Shown one piece after another: positions 33,580-41,802 of a stretch of DNA of 64,000 nucleotides (positions are counted from its first letter, which is position 1; every line of letters starts with the position of its first letter). The stretch covers positions 3,410,001-3,474,000 of the forward strand of contig NZ_CP104208.1 of assembly GCF_026230175.1 (NCBI RefSeq), given 5' to 3'. The stretch comes from Desulfovibrio mangrovi (GTDB taxonomy: Bacteria > Desulfobacterota > Desulfovibrionia > Desulfovibrionales > Desulfovibrionaceae). Under the pieces are notes generated by a model. The model made no database searches, was not told where the DNA came from, and saw only the letters and a program-made list of their open reading frames with translations. The translations under genes and the position numbers were made by a program.

Positions 33580-34422
33580 TTACTTCTGGCACTTCCCGCA
33601 AAACACGGTCGTCCGCCCCGCAACCTTGGCGGTGCTGAGCTTCTTGCCGCACACCGTGCACTTTTCGCCAGCTTTACCATAGACAAGAAAACTGTTCTGA
33701 AAGGCCCCCGCGTCGCCGTGCGCATCCCGATAGTCCCGTATGGATGAGCCGCATTCGCGGATGGCCTGCTGCAGCACGGCCTGTATCACACCATGCAGGG
33801 TGCGGAGTTTCGCTTCCGGTACGCTGTTGCAGGCGGTATCAGGCCTGATGCGGGCGCGGAAGAGGGATTCATCCGCATAGATGTTGCCGATACCAGCAAT
33901 GACGGTCTGGTCCAGCAGGGCCGCCTTGATGCGAGTGCGTCTGTCGCGAAGCAGCTGTACGAAGTCGCATTCGCTGATGTCCAGAGGTTCCGGCCCGAGC
34001 TTCTGCCAGAAATCCCAGTCTGAAAAATCCTGCTCGGCCAGTGCTCGGCAATAGCCGAACTTGCGGGTGTCGTCGAAGAACAGACGGCTGCCGTCTGAGA
34101 GATCGAAGATTAGCCGCGTATGTGTGGCGGGCGGCTTACCCTGAGGATACACGAACAGGCGGCCGGACATCTTGAGGTGGAAGGCGAGCGTGGTTGGTTG
34201 TTCAGCTGCCGTCCCTTTGCTTGCTCCCTCCAGATCCATCAGCAGCACCTTGCCGCGTCTGTGCACACGGCGGACAACGCATCCGGCAACCCGATGCTCC
34301 AGCAGGTTGCGCCGACCTGCCACCGTGGAGTCGTTCAGGATATGAACGGCGGCTATGGTGCGCTGTTCGACTTGCGGGGCAAGGCCGCGGGCAATGGTTT
34401 CCACTTCCGGCAGTTCGGGCAT
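33580..34422 (-). CDS. mutM: Formamidopyrimidine-DNA glycosylase
   Basis: 280 residues. The protein begins PELPEVETIARGL after the initiator Met, so Pro2 and Glu3 (catalytic nucleophile and acid) are in place. Later come RRGKVLLMDL, the helix-two-turn-helix segment LDQTVIAGIGNIYADESLFRARI, and a C-terminal zinc finger (CTVCGKK, then CGKCQK). It excises oxidised purines such as 8-oxoguanine. The start at 34422 is fixed by the obligatory PE N-terminus; an upstream in-frame ATG would bury it. It lies 23 bp downstream of the ChaN-like gene. Confidence 0.95.
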   Translation of the reverse strand: MPELPEVETIARGLAPQVEQRTIAAVHILNDSTVAGRRNLLEHRVAGCVVRRVHRRGKVLLMDLEGASKGTAAEQPTTLAFHLKMSGRLFVYPQGKPPATHTRLIFDLSDGSRLFFDDTRKFGYCRALAEQDFSDWDFWQKLGPEPLDISECDFVQLLRDRRTRIKAALLDQTVIAGIGNIYADESLFRARIRPDTACNSVPEAKLRTLHGVIQAVLQQAIRECGSSIRDYRDAHGDAGAFQNSFLVYGKAGEKCTVCGKKLSTAKVAGRTTVFCGKCQK

Positions 34423-34445
34423 GGGGAATCTCTTCGGGCAACGTA

Positions 34446-35843
34446 TCAGTTGGCTGCGGGGACTGCTTGTGTCGGGGGGGCCTCGGTCTTTCCCGCAGGC
34501 ATGACCAGTTCCATCTGCAGGGAGTCGCGCAGGATGGTGAAGACAAGGTTTTTGCCTGCCTTTGCGGCGGCAAGTCCTGCTGTGTGCAGAACCCACATGG
34601 AGTCCACGGGCGTGCCGTTGGCGGCGGTGATGATGTCGCCCTTCATGAATCCGGCTTTGGCGGCGCGGGAATCGGGCACCACGTCCATAACCTGAGCGCC
34701 GTTGTCCACCTGCAGCAGACTGAAGCCCATGCGGCTCTGGTGCGTGAGGCGGCAGTAGTACTGCATGTCGGCCTCAAGCGGGTCCACGGGCTCGGTGCCC
34801 CGCCACGGGGTGACGAAAACTACGCTGGATTCGGGGCGCAGCTTGCGGATGCGATGGGCCATGCCCCAGCCGAATTCCACGTGTCCTGCGCCGATGAGGA
34901 TGACAACGGGATTGCCGGTTTCTTCTCTGGCCTTGATGGCCTGCTCGGCCATGGCGGTATCCCACAGGGACTGGATGAGGAAGAAGCGGTCCATGCGGCC
35001 CGTCATCTTATCCTTGGGAGCAGGAACTGAGGCGTCTGCGGGCTTCGCGTTACTACCGTCAGGTTTTGCGTCTCCGCTGGCGGGCGCTGCGGCCTGTTCG
35101 CTGGCATCGCTCTTGGCTTTTGCCTCGGGCCTGGCTGCTGCGTCTGTCTTCTGCTCTGGCATGGCGGGCGTTTTGGTCATGGTGCCGTTCACCATGGCGC
35201 GGTGCGCGTCGAACATCTCCTGCAGGGCGGCGCGCTGGGCGTCGGATGCAGGAATGATCTTGGCGGGCAGCTGGGCGCGTTCCTCTTCAGAGAGGCTGGA
35301 AACCCCGCCACGGCTCACCTTTTTCACTATGGCCTGCGGCACGTTGAGGGCGCGCAGGGGCAGCTTGCGGGCGTAGGCCGTCTTGAACACGGGGCGGTAA
35401 AGGTCAAAGTCGTAGCCCCATGCCTTCTTCCAGTTGGTGGCGTTGGCGAACTGCTCAAACGGGACGGCTCCTGCGTTCACCTTGTCCAGCAGGGGCTGGT
35501 GGTCGGCAGGGTACATCTCGAGCCCCACGGTGAAGCGGAGTCCGGAGTCGGCCAGCGCCTCCATGAGGCGCGACTGCATGAGGTGGTCGCAGGGAACGGT
35601 ATGCCCTTCGCCGATGAGTATGTAATCGGCGTTGCGGGTGCGTTCCACAAAGGCGGCGGTGTTAAGGAGCAGGGGGGCGGAGGTGCCGTTGGCAACCAAC
35701 AGGCTGCCTTCCGCAAAGGTTTGCGAAAACGGCGAAGGGTCAGGAGTAGGCGGCTGCGCCTGATGTGCGCAGCCGCCCAGAATGATCAGGAAAACAAGGA
35801 TACAGAGAGCCGTGAGGCTGCGTAATCCTTCGGTTAATCCCAT
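34446..35843 (-). CDS. ChaN-like lipoprotein with C-terminal PDZ domain
   Basis: 465 residues. A lipoprotein signal (LIILGGC, lipid Cys near residue 25) is followed by a ChaN/DUF399-type domain split in two: DYILIGEGHTVPCDH near 73-87, GLEMYPADHQPLLDK, then VVILIGAGHVEFGWGMAHRI. An Ala/Lys/Pro-rich insert of about 60 residues separates the halves. A PDZ domain follows (about 370-450, SRAAKAGFMKGDIITAANGTPV). ChaN relatives bind haem or iron at the membrane surface. The His residues after Glu-Gly and Ala-Gly are the likely ligands. The start overlaps the PaaK-like stop by 10 bp, so the two are coupled. Confidence 0.8.
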   Translation of the reverse strand: MGLTEGLRSLTALCILVFLIILGGCAHQAQPPTPDPSPFSQTFAEGSLLVANGTSAPLLLNTAAFVERTRNADYILIGEGHTVPCDHLMQSRLMEALADSGLRFTVGLEMYPADHQPLLDKVNAGAVPFEQFANATNWKKAWGYDFDLYRPVFKTAYARKLPLRALNVPQAIVKKVSRGGVSSLSEEERAQLPAKIIPASDAQRAALQEMFDAHRAMVNGTMTKTPAMPEQKTDAAARPEAKAKSDASEQAAAPASGDAKPDGSNAKPADASVPAPKDKMTGRMDRFFLIQSLWDTAMAEQAIKAREETGNPVVILIGAGHVEFGWGMAHRIRKLRPESSVVFVTPWRGTEPVDPLEADMQYYCRLTHQSRMGFSLLQVDNGAQVMDVVPDSRAAKAGFMKGDIITAANGTPVDSMWVLHTAGLAAAKAGKNLVFTILRDSLQMELVMPAGKTEAPPTQAVPAAN

Positions 35844-37099
35844 ATACGCTTGTCCTCGATGGGACGGATTTGCGGAGGCAGGGAGCCGGGGGTAAGCACC
35901 TTGAGCGAGGGACGCAGTTTGATCTTCTCGCGGAACTGGTGCAGCAGCTCGTCTTCACGCTTGAAGTTGCTGGCTTCAATGTAGAGGATCATTTCGTCGA
36001 TGCCGCCGGGGTTGGTGACTTCGATCTGCCAGCGCTTGATTTCGTCAAAGCGTGCCATGACCTGCTCAACCTGATGCGGGTACACGAACATGCCCTTGAT
36101 GCGTGCGGTGGTGTCCACGCGGCCCACGATGGAACCGATGCGGGGAGACGTACGTCCGCAGGCACAGGGGGAACGGTCAATGTAGCCGAGGTCGCCGGTG
36201 GCGAGACGGATGAGCGGGTAGGTCTTGTTGAAGGCCGTTACCACGATTTCGCCCACTTCGCCGTCCTTCAGCGGAATGCCGGTGTCGGGGTGGCAGATTT
36301 CCACGTAGGCGCGGTTGGCGATGTGCAGACCGGTCTTGTGGAAGCATTCGTAGCCGATGCAGCCCACGTCGGCGGTGCCGTAACCCTGACGCATGATCAG
36401 GTCGAACTTCTTTTCCAGCTGCGAACGCATCTTCTCGGAAATCTTTTCGCCGGTTACGAAGGCCACTTCGAGGAACATGTCCTTACGCAGGTTCAGGCCC
36501 TTTTCTTCGGCCTTCTGGGCAAGGTGCATGAGGTAGCTGGGAGTGCCAACGTAGCCGGTAACGCGCAGCTTCTGCATTATTTCCAGCTGGGTCGCGGCGT
36601 TGCCGGGACCGGCGGGAATGGTGGCGCAGCCGAGGTTGCGCAGGGGCTCTTCAAACATCAGGCCCGCGGGAGCGAGGTGATAGTTGAAGGTGATCTGCGC
36701 CACGTCGCCGGAACGGAAGCCGGCGGAGTAGAAGCCTTCGGTGTAGCCCCAGTAATCATCGGCGCGATCTTCGGGGTCGAAGATGGGGCCGGGGGAGAGG
36801 AAGATGCGCTTGAGCTCGCCAAGATCCTTGGTCAGCAGGCCGCCGAGACGCGGACCCATGGACTGCAGGAAGATGAGCTCCTTCTTCTTGAGAATGGGAA
36901 TATGCTTGAGGTCGGAAAGGGTTTTGAACTTTTCCACCTGGAACTGGGCGCGGTCAAAACGCTTCTTTACGTCTTCAGAATAGCGGTAGGCGTAGGAAAG
37001 AAGGTCCTTCAGCTGAATGAGATAATATTGGCGGCGCTCGCTCTCGTCGAGCACCTCGCGACGGCTGTAAATACCTTCTGTGCGATCTTTACGGGTCAT
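35834..37099 (-). CDS. Phenylacetate-CoA ligase-like AMP-forming enzyme
   Basis: 421 residues, a PaaK-family adenylating ligase. It has IFLSPGPIFDPEDRADDYWGYTEGF in place of the usual Ser/Thr-Gly-Thr-Thr-Gly P-loop, followed by the nucleotide-binding QGYGTADVGCIGYEC, RLATGDLGYI, and GRVDTTARIKGMFVYPHQVE. A CACG cluster precedes the hinge. The divergent P-loop suggests a substrate other than phenylacetate. The ATG at 37099 has GGAG upstream; a longer in-frame start lacks one. A good promoter lies about 90 bp upstream. It is the first gene of the paaK-chaN-mutM unit. Confidence 0.85.
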   Translation of the reverse strand: MTRKDRTEGIYSRREVLDESERRQYYLIQLKDLLSYAYRYSEDVKKRFDRAQFQVEKFKTLSDLKHIPILKKKELIFLQSMGPRLGGLLTKDLGELKRIFLSPGPIFDPEDRADDYWGYTEGFYSAGFRSGDVAQITFNYHLAPAGLMFEEPLRNLGCATIPAGPGNAATQLEIMQKLRVTGYVGTPSYLMHLAQKAEEKGLNLRKDMFLEVAFVTGEKISEKMRSQLEKKFDLIMRQGYGTADVGCIGYECFHKTGLHIANRAYVEICHPDTGIPLKDGEVGEIVVTAFNKTYPLIRLATGDLGYIDRSPCACGRTSPRIGSIVGRVDTTARIKGMFVYPHQVEQVMARFDEIKRWQIEVTNPGGIDEMILYIEASNFKREDELLHQFREKIKLRPSLKVLTPGSLPPQIRPIEDKRIWD

Positions 37100-37184
37100 C
37101 GTTAAACTCCATGTATGGAATGGTTGGACGCAATGCGAACCATAAGGGCTACCAGATGGCACATAAGGTTGCAAGGATTATTTT

Positions 37185-37213
37185 TTATTATCATGTATTT
37201 CGGTGTGTTACAA
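37185..37213 (-). promoter_or_regulatory. Promoter of the PaaK-like gene with upstream repeats
   Basis: On the minus strand: TTGTAA, 17 bp, TAATAA. Overlapping and upstream are direct repeats TGTAACACA and TGTGACACA about 24 bases apart, and an inverted pair TTACAAG/CTTGTAA (37208-37214, 37238-37244), candidates for a regulator site. Confidence 0.6.
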
Positions 37214-37340
37214 GCTGTTTTGGAAAATGTGTCACATCTTGTAATCACCGCTGTCAGGCAGCCTGACCATCTCTTCCGGTGGCAAACCGGCGATGCATTC
37301 CGTTCTCCGTAGTCGTGTATTGCTGCATTGTCTGTGCAGC

Positions 37341-38558
37341 CTACAGGCCGAAGGGCGTTACCACCCTGTCCAGCACGCCCTGCACCTTGGAGATGGCGAC
37401 CCCGTAGTTGGTGATGGGCACGCCGCGTCTGCTGCATTCGCGGATGCGGCGCAGCATCTCTGCGCGGTTGGTCATGCAGCCGCCGCAGTGGATGGCGAGG
37501 GCGAATCCTTCCAGATCCTGCGGGAAATCGTGTCCGGCGTAGGTGACGAACTCCAGCTTTTTGCCCGTGTACTGGCTTATCCAGCGGGGAATCTTCACGC
37601 GACCGATGTCGTCGGCCACGGCGTGATGCGAGCAGGCTTCGCACATCAGAATCCTGTCGCCATCGCGCAGGTCGTCTATGGCGCGAGCGCCCTGCACCAT
37701 GGTGTGCAACTCGCCCTTGTAGCGGGCGAAAAGGATGGAGAAGGTGGTCATGGGCACGTGCTCCGGCACCTCGCCCGCCACCTTGAGCACTACCTGTGAG
37801 TCCGTGACGACCAGCGCGGGATCGTTGCGCAGGGCGGCAAGGGCTTCCTCCAGTTCGCGTTCCTTTACCACAAGCCCTATGGCGTCGCTGTCCAGCACGT
37901 CGCGCAGCACCTGCACCTGCGGCAGGATGAGGCGGCCCTTGGGGGCGGCAAGATCTATGGGCACCACGCAGAGCACGGTGTCGCCTTCACCGATGAGGTC
38001 GCCCACAAGCACGGGCTCTTCGGCAAACTCGGGCGGCGCGGTGTCTATGAGCGCCTTTTTGACCGCGTCCACGCCTTCGCCCGTGACGGTGGAGCACAGC
38101 ACGTGCGGCAGGCCTTCGCTGGCGCAGAAGGCGATGTCGTCGGCGCTCGGGCCGGTTTTGTCCGTCTTGTTGAAGATGACGATCACGGGAATGCCCATCT
38201 CGCGCAGGCTGCCGAGAATGTCGCGCTCTTCAGGGCCGAGGCTGTCGGGGCCCGTATCGGACGGACCAGCCACGAGCAGGGCCACGTCTGTACGATAGAG
38301 CACCTTGCGGGCGGCTTTGATGCGCAGTTCGCCAAGCTCACCGGTGTCGTCAAGTCCCGCCGTGTCGTAGAAGGTGACGGGCCCGAGCGGCAACAGTTCG
38401 TAATGCTTGGCCACTGGGTCCGTAGTGGTGCCCGGGTGGTCGGAGACGATGGCGATGCCCTGCCCTGCAAGGGCGTTGATGAGCGATGATTTGCCGGCGT
38501 TTCTGCGACCGACAAGGGTGATGACCATGCGTACGCCTCTGGGCGCTTTTTCCGACAT
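37341..38558 (-). CDS. hydF: [FeFe] hydrogenase maturation GTPase HydF
   Basis: 405 residues. The N-terminal GTPase has the P-loop GRRNAGKSSL near 17-26, GTTTDP, the DTAGLDD switch and NKTDK. The central dimerisation region is followed by the C-terminal FeS-cluster domain with the cluster ligands in CEACSHH and IHCGGC. HydF is the scaffold on which the 2Fe subcluster is assembled before delivery to HydA. The ATG at 38558 has GGAG. It is 10 bp after hydE and is the last gene of the hyd cluster. Confidence 0.96.
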   Translation of the reverse strand: MSEKAPRGVRMVITLVGRRNAGKSSLINALAGQGIAIVSDHPGTTTDPVAKHYELLPLGPVTFYDTAGLDDTGELGELRIKAARKVLYRTDVALLVAGPSDTGPDSLGPEERDILGSLREMGIPVIVIFNKTDKTGPSADDIAFCASEGLPHVLCSTVTGEGVDAVKKALIDTAPPEFAEEPVLVGDLIGEGDTVLCVVPIDLAAPKGRLILPQVQVLRDVLDSDAIGLVVKERELEEALAALRNDPALVVTDSQVVLKVAGEVPEHVPMTTFSILFARYKGELHTMVQGARAIDDLRDGDRILMCEACSHHAVADDIGRVKIPRWISQYTGKKLEFVTYAGHDFPQDLEGFALAIHCGGCMTNRAEMLRRIRECSRRGVPITNYGVAISKVQGVLDRVVTPFGL

Positions 38559-38568
38559 GCCTGTTCTC

Positions 38569-39585
38569 CTATGTATTCCCGGCTTGCCTTGCATTTTTCG
38601 CAGGGGACGCGCCTCGTGATGATGAGGGTTCATAGCCCGCATCGCGCAGGCGTTGCTGCAGGCGGCCGACGATCTGCCGCACCGGTTCGGGCGCGGCGTT
38701 CTTGCCGGGGTAAATATTGTATCCGGCCCTTACGGGTTCCGGCGTGACCGAGGGCATGATGACGTTGGCTCCGGCGTTCAGCCCCTTTTCACGGCCGTGT
38801 GCATCCAGCGCATCCAGCGCGCTGGTGGCGGGGATGTTGGCTGTCGGATTCATGAGCCGGAGCAGGGCGGTGGCCCGCAAGGCTTCGTCAATCCGGCCTG
38901 CGGCGGCATCCTTCAGCGGCGTCTGCGGATGCGGGATGAAGGGCCCCACCGCGATCATGTCCAAGGGGAGACCGCTGAGCAAGCGAAGGTCTTCCGCCAG
39001 AATCTCGGGCGTCATGTCAGGCAGGCCGGTGATGATGCCGGAACCTGTTTCATAGCCGAGACGGCAGAGCGTCTCCACCCGCGCCAGCCGTTCTGCCACG
39101 TTTTGTCCCGGGCGCAGGCGTGCGTGCAGTTCGGGGTTGAAGGTCTCCATCTTGAGCAGATAGCGGTCCGCGCCGCAGTCGCGCCAATAGCGATAGGCGT
39201 CTTCACTGTGGTCGCCGAGCGACAGCGTGACGGAAATGTCTCCCAGCCGTTTGATTCGGCCTATGAGGTCGCCGATGGAGCGGATGTCCGCCGTCTCCTC
39301 TTCGCCGGACTGGAGCACCACGGTGCCCATGCCCAGTTCCACCGCCGTGCGGGCCGCATCGAGAATGGCCTCCGCATCAAGCCGGAAGCGCTGCAACTCG
39401 GTGTTGGCGGCGCGCAGGCCGCAATAGTGGCAGTTCTTGCGGCAGTGGTTGGAAAATTCCACCACGCCGCGCTGGAACACCTCTCGCCCGAACACGCGGT
39501 CGCGCAGGGCACGGGCCTCTGCGAATAGAGGGTCGGCATCGGGTGCGAGCAGGGCATCGCGTATTATACTGGGCTGCATGGTCAT
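38569..39585 (-). CDS. hydE: [FeFe] hydrogenase maturation radical SAM enzyme HydE
   Basis: 338 residues. The radical SAM cluster motif NHCRKNCHYCGL (Cys48, 52, 55) is intact, followed by VVLQSGEEETADI, LSLGDHSEDAYRYWRDCGADRYLLKMET and SGIITGLPDMTPE. HydE acts on the HydG product in building the 2Fe subcluster. The ATG at 39585 overlaps the stop of the upstream unknown gene (ATGA), which decides the start. The last 20 residues are low-complexity and extend past the family core. Confidence 0.95.
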   Translation of the reverse strand: MTMQPSIIRDALLAPDADPLFAEARALRDRVFGREVFQRGVVEFSNHCRKNCHYCGLRAANTELQRFRLDAEAILDAARTAVELGMGTVVLQSGEEETADIRSIGDLIGRIKRLGDISVTLSLGDHSEDAYRYWRDCGADRYLLKMETFNPELHARLRPGQNVAERLARVETLCRLGYETGSGIITGLPDMTPEILAEDLRLLSGLPLDMIAVGPFIPHPQTPLKDAAAGRIDEALRATALLRLMNPTANIPATSALDALDAHGREKGLNAGANVIMPSVTPEPVRAGYNIYPGKNAAPEPVRQIVGRLQQRLRDAGYEPSSSRGASPAKNARQAGNT

Positions 39586-40232
39586 GGTTTCGTGCTGGAA
39601 GGTTTTGGGAGCATGGTGGTTGATGCGGCAGTGCGCGTGGTGCTGACACATTCCTCAATGATGCGGAAGGCGGCGCGATGTTCCGGCGAAAGGGCATTGA
39701 GCGCATCGGATGTCCTGGTCGTATCAACCTCATCGGGCAGCACGCCTTCTCCGGCAAGCTGCAGCAGTCTCTCCACGGGAGCGGTTACGGTACACCAGAA
39801 TCCGTCCGGCGTCATGACGGCGCTGCGGGCGAAATGGCCGAAGCAGATGGTGTCGTCAACAAGCAGTACCGGCAGGCTGGGGCGCAGCAGTATCGTATGT
39901 ATGGATACACGATGGCCGTAATGGTCTGCCAGTTGCCCTAAAAAAGTATGGGATGCGGCTAGTTCCTGCCGGATGTCGTCCCTGCTGCTGCGGGGCCTGA
40001 GCAGGCGCATGAAGTCAGGGAGCCATGCGATCTGTGGGTGGCTGTCCAAATCCGGCAGCGTAGCGACCGTCAGGTTCGGGCCGTCGGCGCGGGACAGGGC
40101 GGCATGCAGTGCGTCGCACAGCGGGGCCGATGCCGCAAATCGCCCGTACGGCGGCGCGTGGAACCAAATGCGGCATTTGGCGTTCGCAATGCGCTCCGGC
40201 AGATTGAGCTGTTGCACTCCGGCTGTGATCAC
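39582..40232 (-). CDS. Unknown protein inside the hyd maturation operon
   Basis: 216 residues, no recognised family. It has a compact globular composition, no signal peptide and no membrane helix, with segments AKCRIWFHAPPYGRFAAS, VSIHTILLRPSLPVLLVDDT and CFGHFARSAVMTPDGFWCTV. It is coupled by ATGA overlaps on both sides: its start overlaps the aspartase-like stop and its stop overlaps hydE. Such tight packing implies a role with its neighbours in hydrogenase assembly, but its function is unknown. Confidence 0.75.
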   Translation of the reverse strand: MITAGVQQLNLPERIANAKCRIWFHAPPYGRFAASAPLCDALHAALSRADGPNLTVATLPDLDSHPQIAWLPDFMRLLRPRSSRDDIRQELAASHTFLGQLADHYGHRVSIHTILLRPSLPVLLVDDTICFGHFARSAVMTPDGFWCTVTAPVERLLQLAGEGVLPDEVDTTRTSDALNALSPEHRAAFRIIEECVSTTRTAASTTMLPKPSSTKP

Positions 40233-41677
40233 GCCTCATCCTCGCTCTTTGCGGTATCTGCTTTGAATGCCGTGTAGGTTTCTTCCGTGTATCCCAACTG
40301 ACGCATCCTTTCCGGCGAGAGGAGGGCGGCAATGGCCTCTTCCGGCATGTCGAGTTCTTCGGCTGCGGCCTGGGCAAGGGAAATGCCTTTTTCCTGTGCC
40401 GTATGGGCAATGGCTTCGGCGCGGGCATAGCCCACGGCCGGGACCAGCACTGCGGCGAGCGCGCCGCCGTCGTTCACATGCTCGCGGCAGCGTTCCGCGT
40501 CCGGTTCCGCCTGTGCGAGGCAGCGGGTGTGCAGCAGGGTAACGGCCTGTCTTAGCAGGTGAAGCGATTCCAGAATGCTGTGGGCCATGAGCGGCATGAA
40601 CTGGTTGAGCTCCAGATTGCCGAGGGCGGCCACCTGTCCGGCCAGCGCATCATTGGACATGACGCGCAGGGCGGCCTGCGCCACGGCTTCCGGTATGACC
40701 GGATTGACCTTGCCCGGCATGACCGTGGAACCGGTCTGCATGGCGGGGATGCGCAGTTCGCCAAGACCGGTGGAAGGGCCGCTGGAGAGCAGGCGAATGT
40801 CGCCTGAGATTTTCAGCAGGTTCACGGCGCAGGCCTTGAGCATGCCGGAGACCTCCACGAAGTCGTCCAGATTCTGTGTGGCATCCACCAGATTCTCGGC
40901 CCGCGAGAGTTTGAGTCCCGTGATGCGCCGCAGTTCGTCGGTCACGCGCAGCACGTAGTCGCGCGGTGCGCCGAGTCCGGTGCCCACGGCCGTACCGCCA
41001 AGGTTCACCTGACGGATGCGTTCGCGGCATTTGAAGATGCGCCAGCGGTCGCGGGCAATGGCTTCCGCCCATGCACCGAATGTCATGCCCATCGTCACGG
41101 GCACGGCGTCCTGCAGTTCGGTGCGGCCGAGGCGGAGCACGTCGCGGTGTGCCTGCTCCTTGCGCTGCAGGGTTTCCTGCAGGGCTGTCACGGGCTGCTC
41201 CAGTGCCTTCAGTTCATGCAGCACGGCGACCTTGAGGGCTGTGGGGTAGGTGTCGTTGGTGGACTGGTGCAGGTTCACGTGGTGCAGCGGGTGTACCGCG
41301 CCTGAGCCGCAGGGCTGACCCATGAGCATGGCCGCACGGTTGGCGACCACCTCGTTGAAATTCATGTTGGTGGAGGTGCCTGCCCCGCCCTGAAAGGCGT
41401 CCACCACGATCTGGTCGTGATGCTCGCCGCGGATGAGTTCATGACAGGCCGTTTCCACCACCTGCGCCACGGGGGCGGGCAGGTGACCGAGTGCGGCGTT
41501 GACGCGGGAGCATGCGAGCTTCACCTCCGCATAGGCGCGGATGAATACGGCGGGCAGCCGGTAGCCGGACAGGGGGAAGTTGGCTACGGCCCGTGCGGTC
41601 TGGATGCCGTACAGGGCTTCTGCCGGTATCTCAAGGCTGCCGAACTGATCCTGTTCCGTGCGGGTGTGGCAAGACAT
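40229..41677 (-). CDS. aspA: Aspartate ammonia-lyase-like enzyme in the hyd cluster
   Basis: 482 residues of the fumarase/aspartase superfamily. It has EIPAEALYGIQTARAVANF, HQSTNDTYPTALKVAVL, TAVGTGLGAPRDY and the signature GSTVMPGKVNPVIPEAV containing the catalytic Ser-loop position (Thr in place of the second Ser of GSS). The family resemblance is closer to aspartase than to fumarase. It would release ammonia from aspartate. Lying between hydG and hydE and overlapping the unknown gene, it may supply nitrogen for the azadithiolate bridge of the H-cluster; that link is inference from context. A GGAG ribosome site precedes the ATG. Confidence 0.85.
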   Translation of the reverse strand: MSCHTRTEQDQFGSLEIPAEALYGIQTARAVANFPLSGYRLPAVFIRAYAEVKLACSRVNAALGHLPAPVAQVVETACHELIRGEHHDQIVVDAFQGGAGTSTNMNFNEVVANRAAMLMGQPCGSGAVHPLHHVNLHQSTNDTYPTALKVAVLHELKALEQPVTALQETLQRKEQAHRDVLRLGRTELQDAVPVTMGMTFGAWAEAIARDRWRIFKCRERIRQVNLGGTAVGTGLGAPRDYVLRVTDELRRITGLKLSRAENLVDATQNLDDFVEVSGMLKACAVNLLKISGDIRLLSSGPSTGLGELRIPAMQTGSTVMPGKVNPVIPEAVAQAALRVMSNDALAGQVAALGNLELNQFMPLMAHSILESLHLLRQAVTLLHTRCLAQAEPDAERCREHVNDGGALAAVLVPAVGYARAEAIAHTAQEKGISLAQAAAEELDMPEEAIAALLSPERMRQLGYTEETYTAFKADTAKSEDEA

Positions 41678-41708
41678 GCGCTATCTCCTGAGCGTAAGGA
41701 AGGAAACG

Positions 41709-41740
41709 GGAGGGACCGGGCAGGGGAACCCGGTCCTTCC
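41709..41740 (-). promoter_or_regulatory. Stem-loop between hydG and the aspartase-like gene
   Basis: GGACCGGG/CCCGGTCC core (41713-41720, 41729-41736) extends by further pairs to 12 with one mismatch. The following minus-strand bases are only weakly T-rich, so partial termination or an mRNA-processing site could lower expression of the downstream maturation genes. Confidence 0.45.
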
Positions 41741-41802
41741 TGTTTTCTGTGGGTCGACCGGTGTTTGTCAACCCATCCTGGCAGGGATATTCCTGATAAA
41801 GG

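Noticed and set aside
37157-37173. Sigma54-like TGGCAC...TTGC on the plus strand
   Set aside because: The spacing between the GG and GC is 11 instead of 10, and no plus-strand gene lies downstream.
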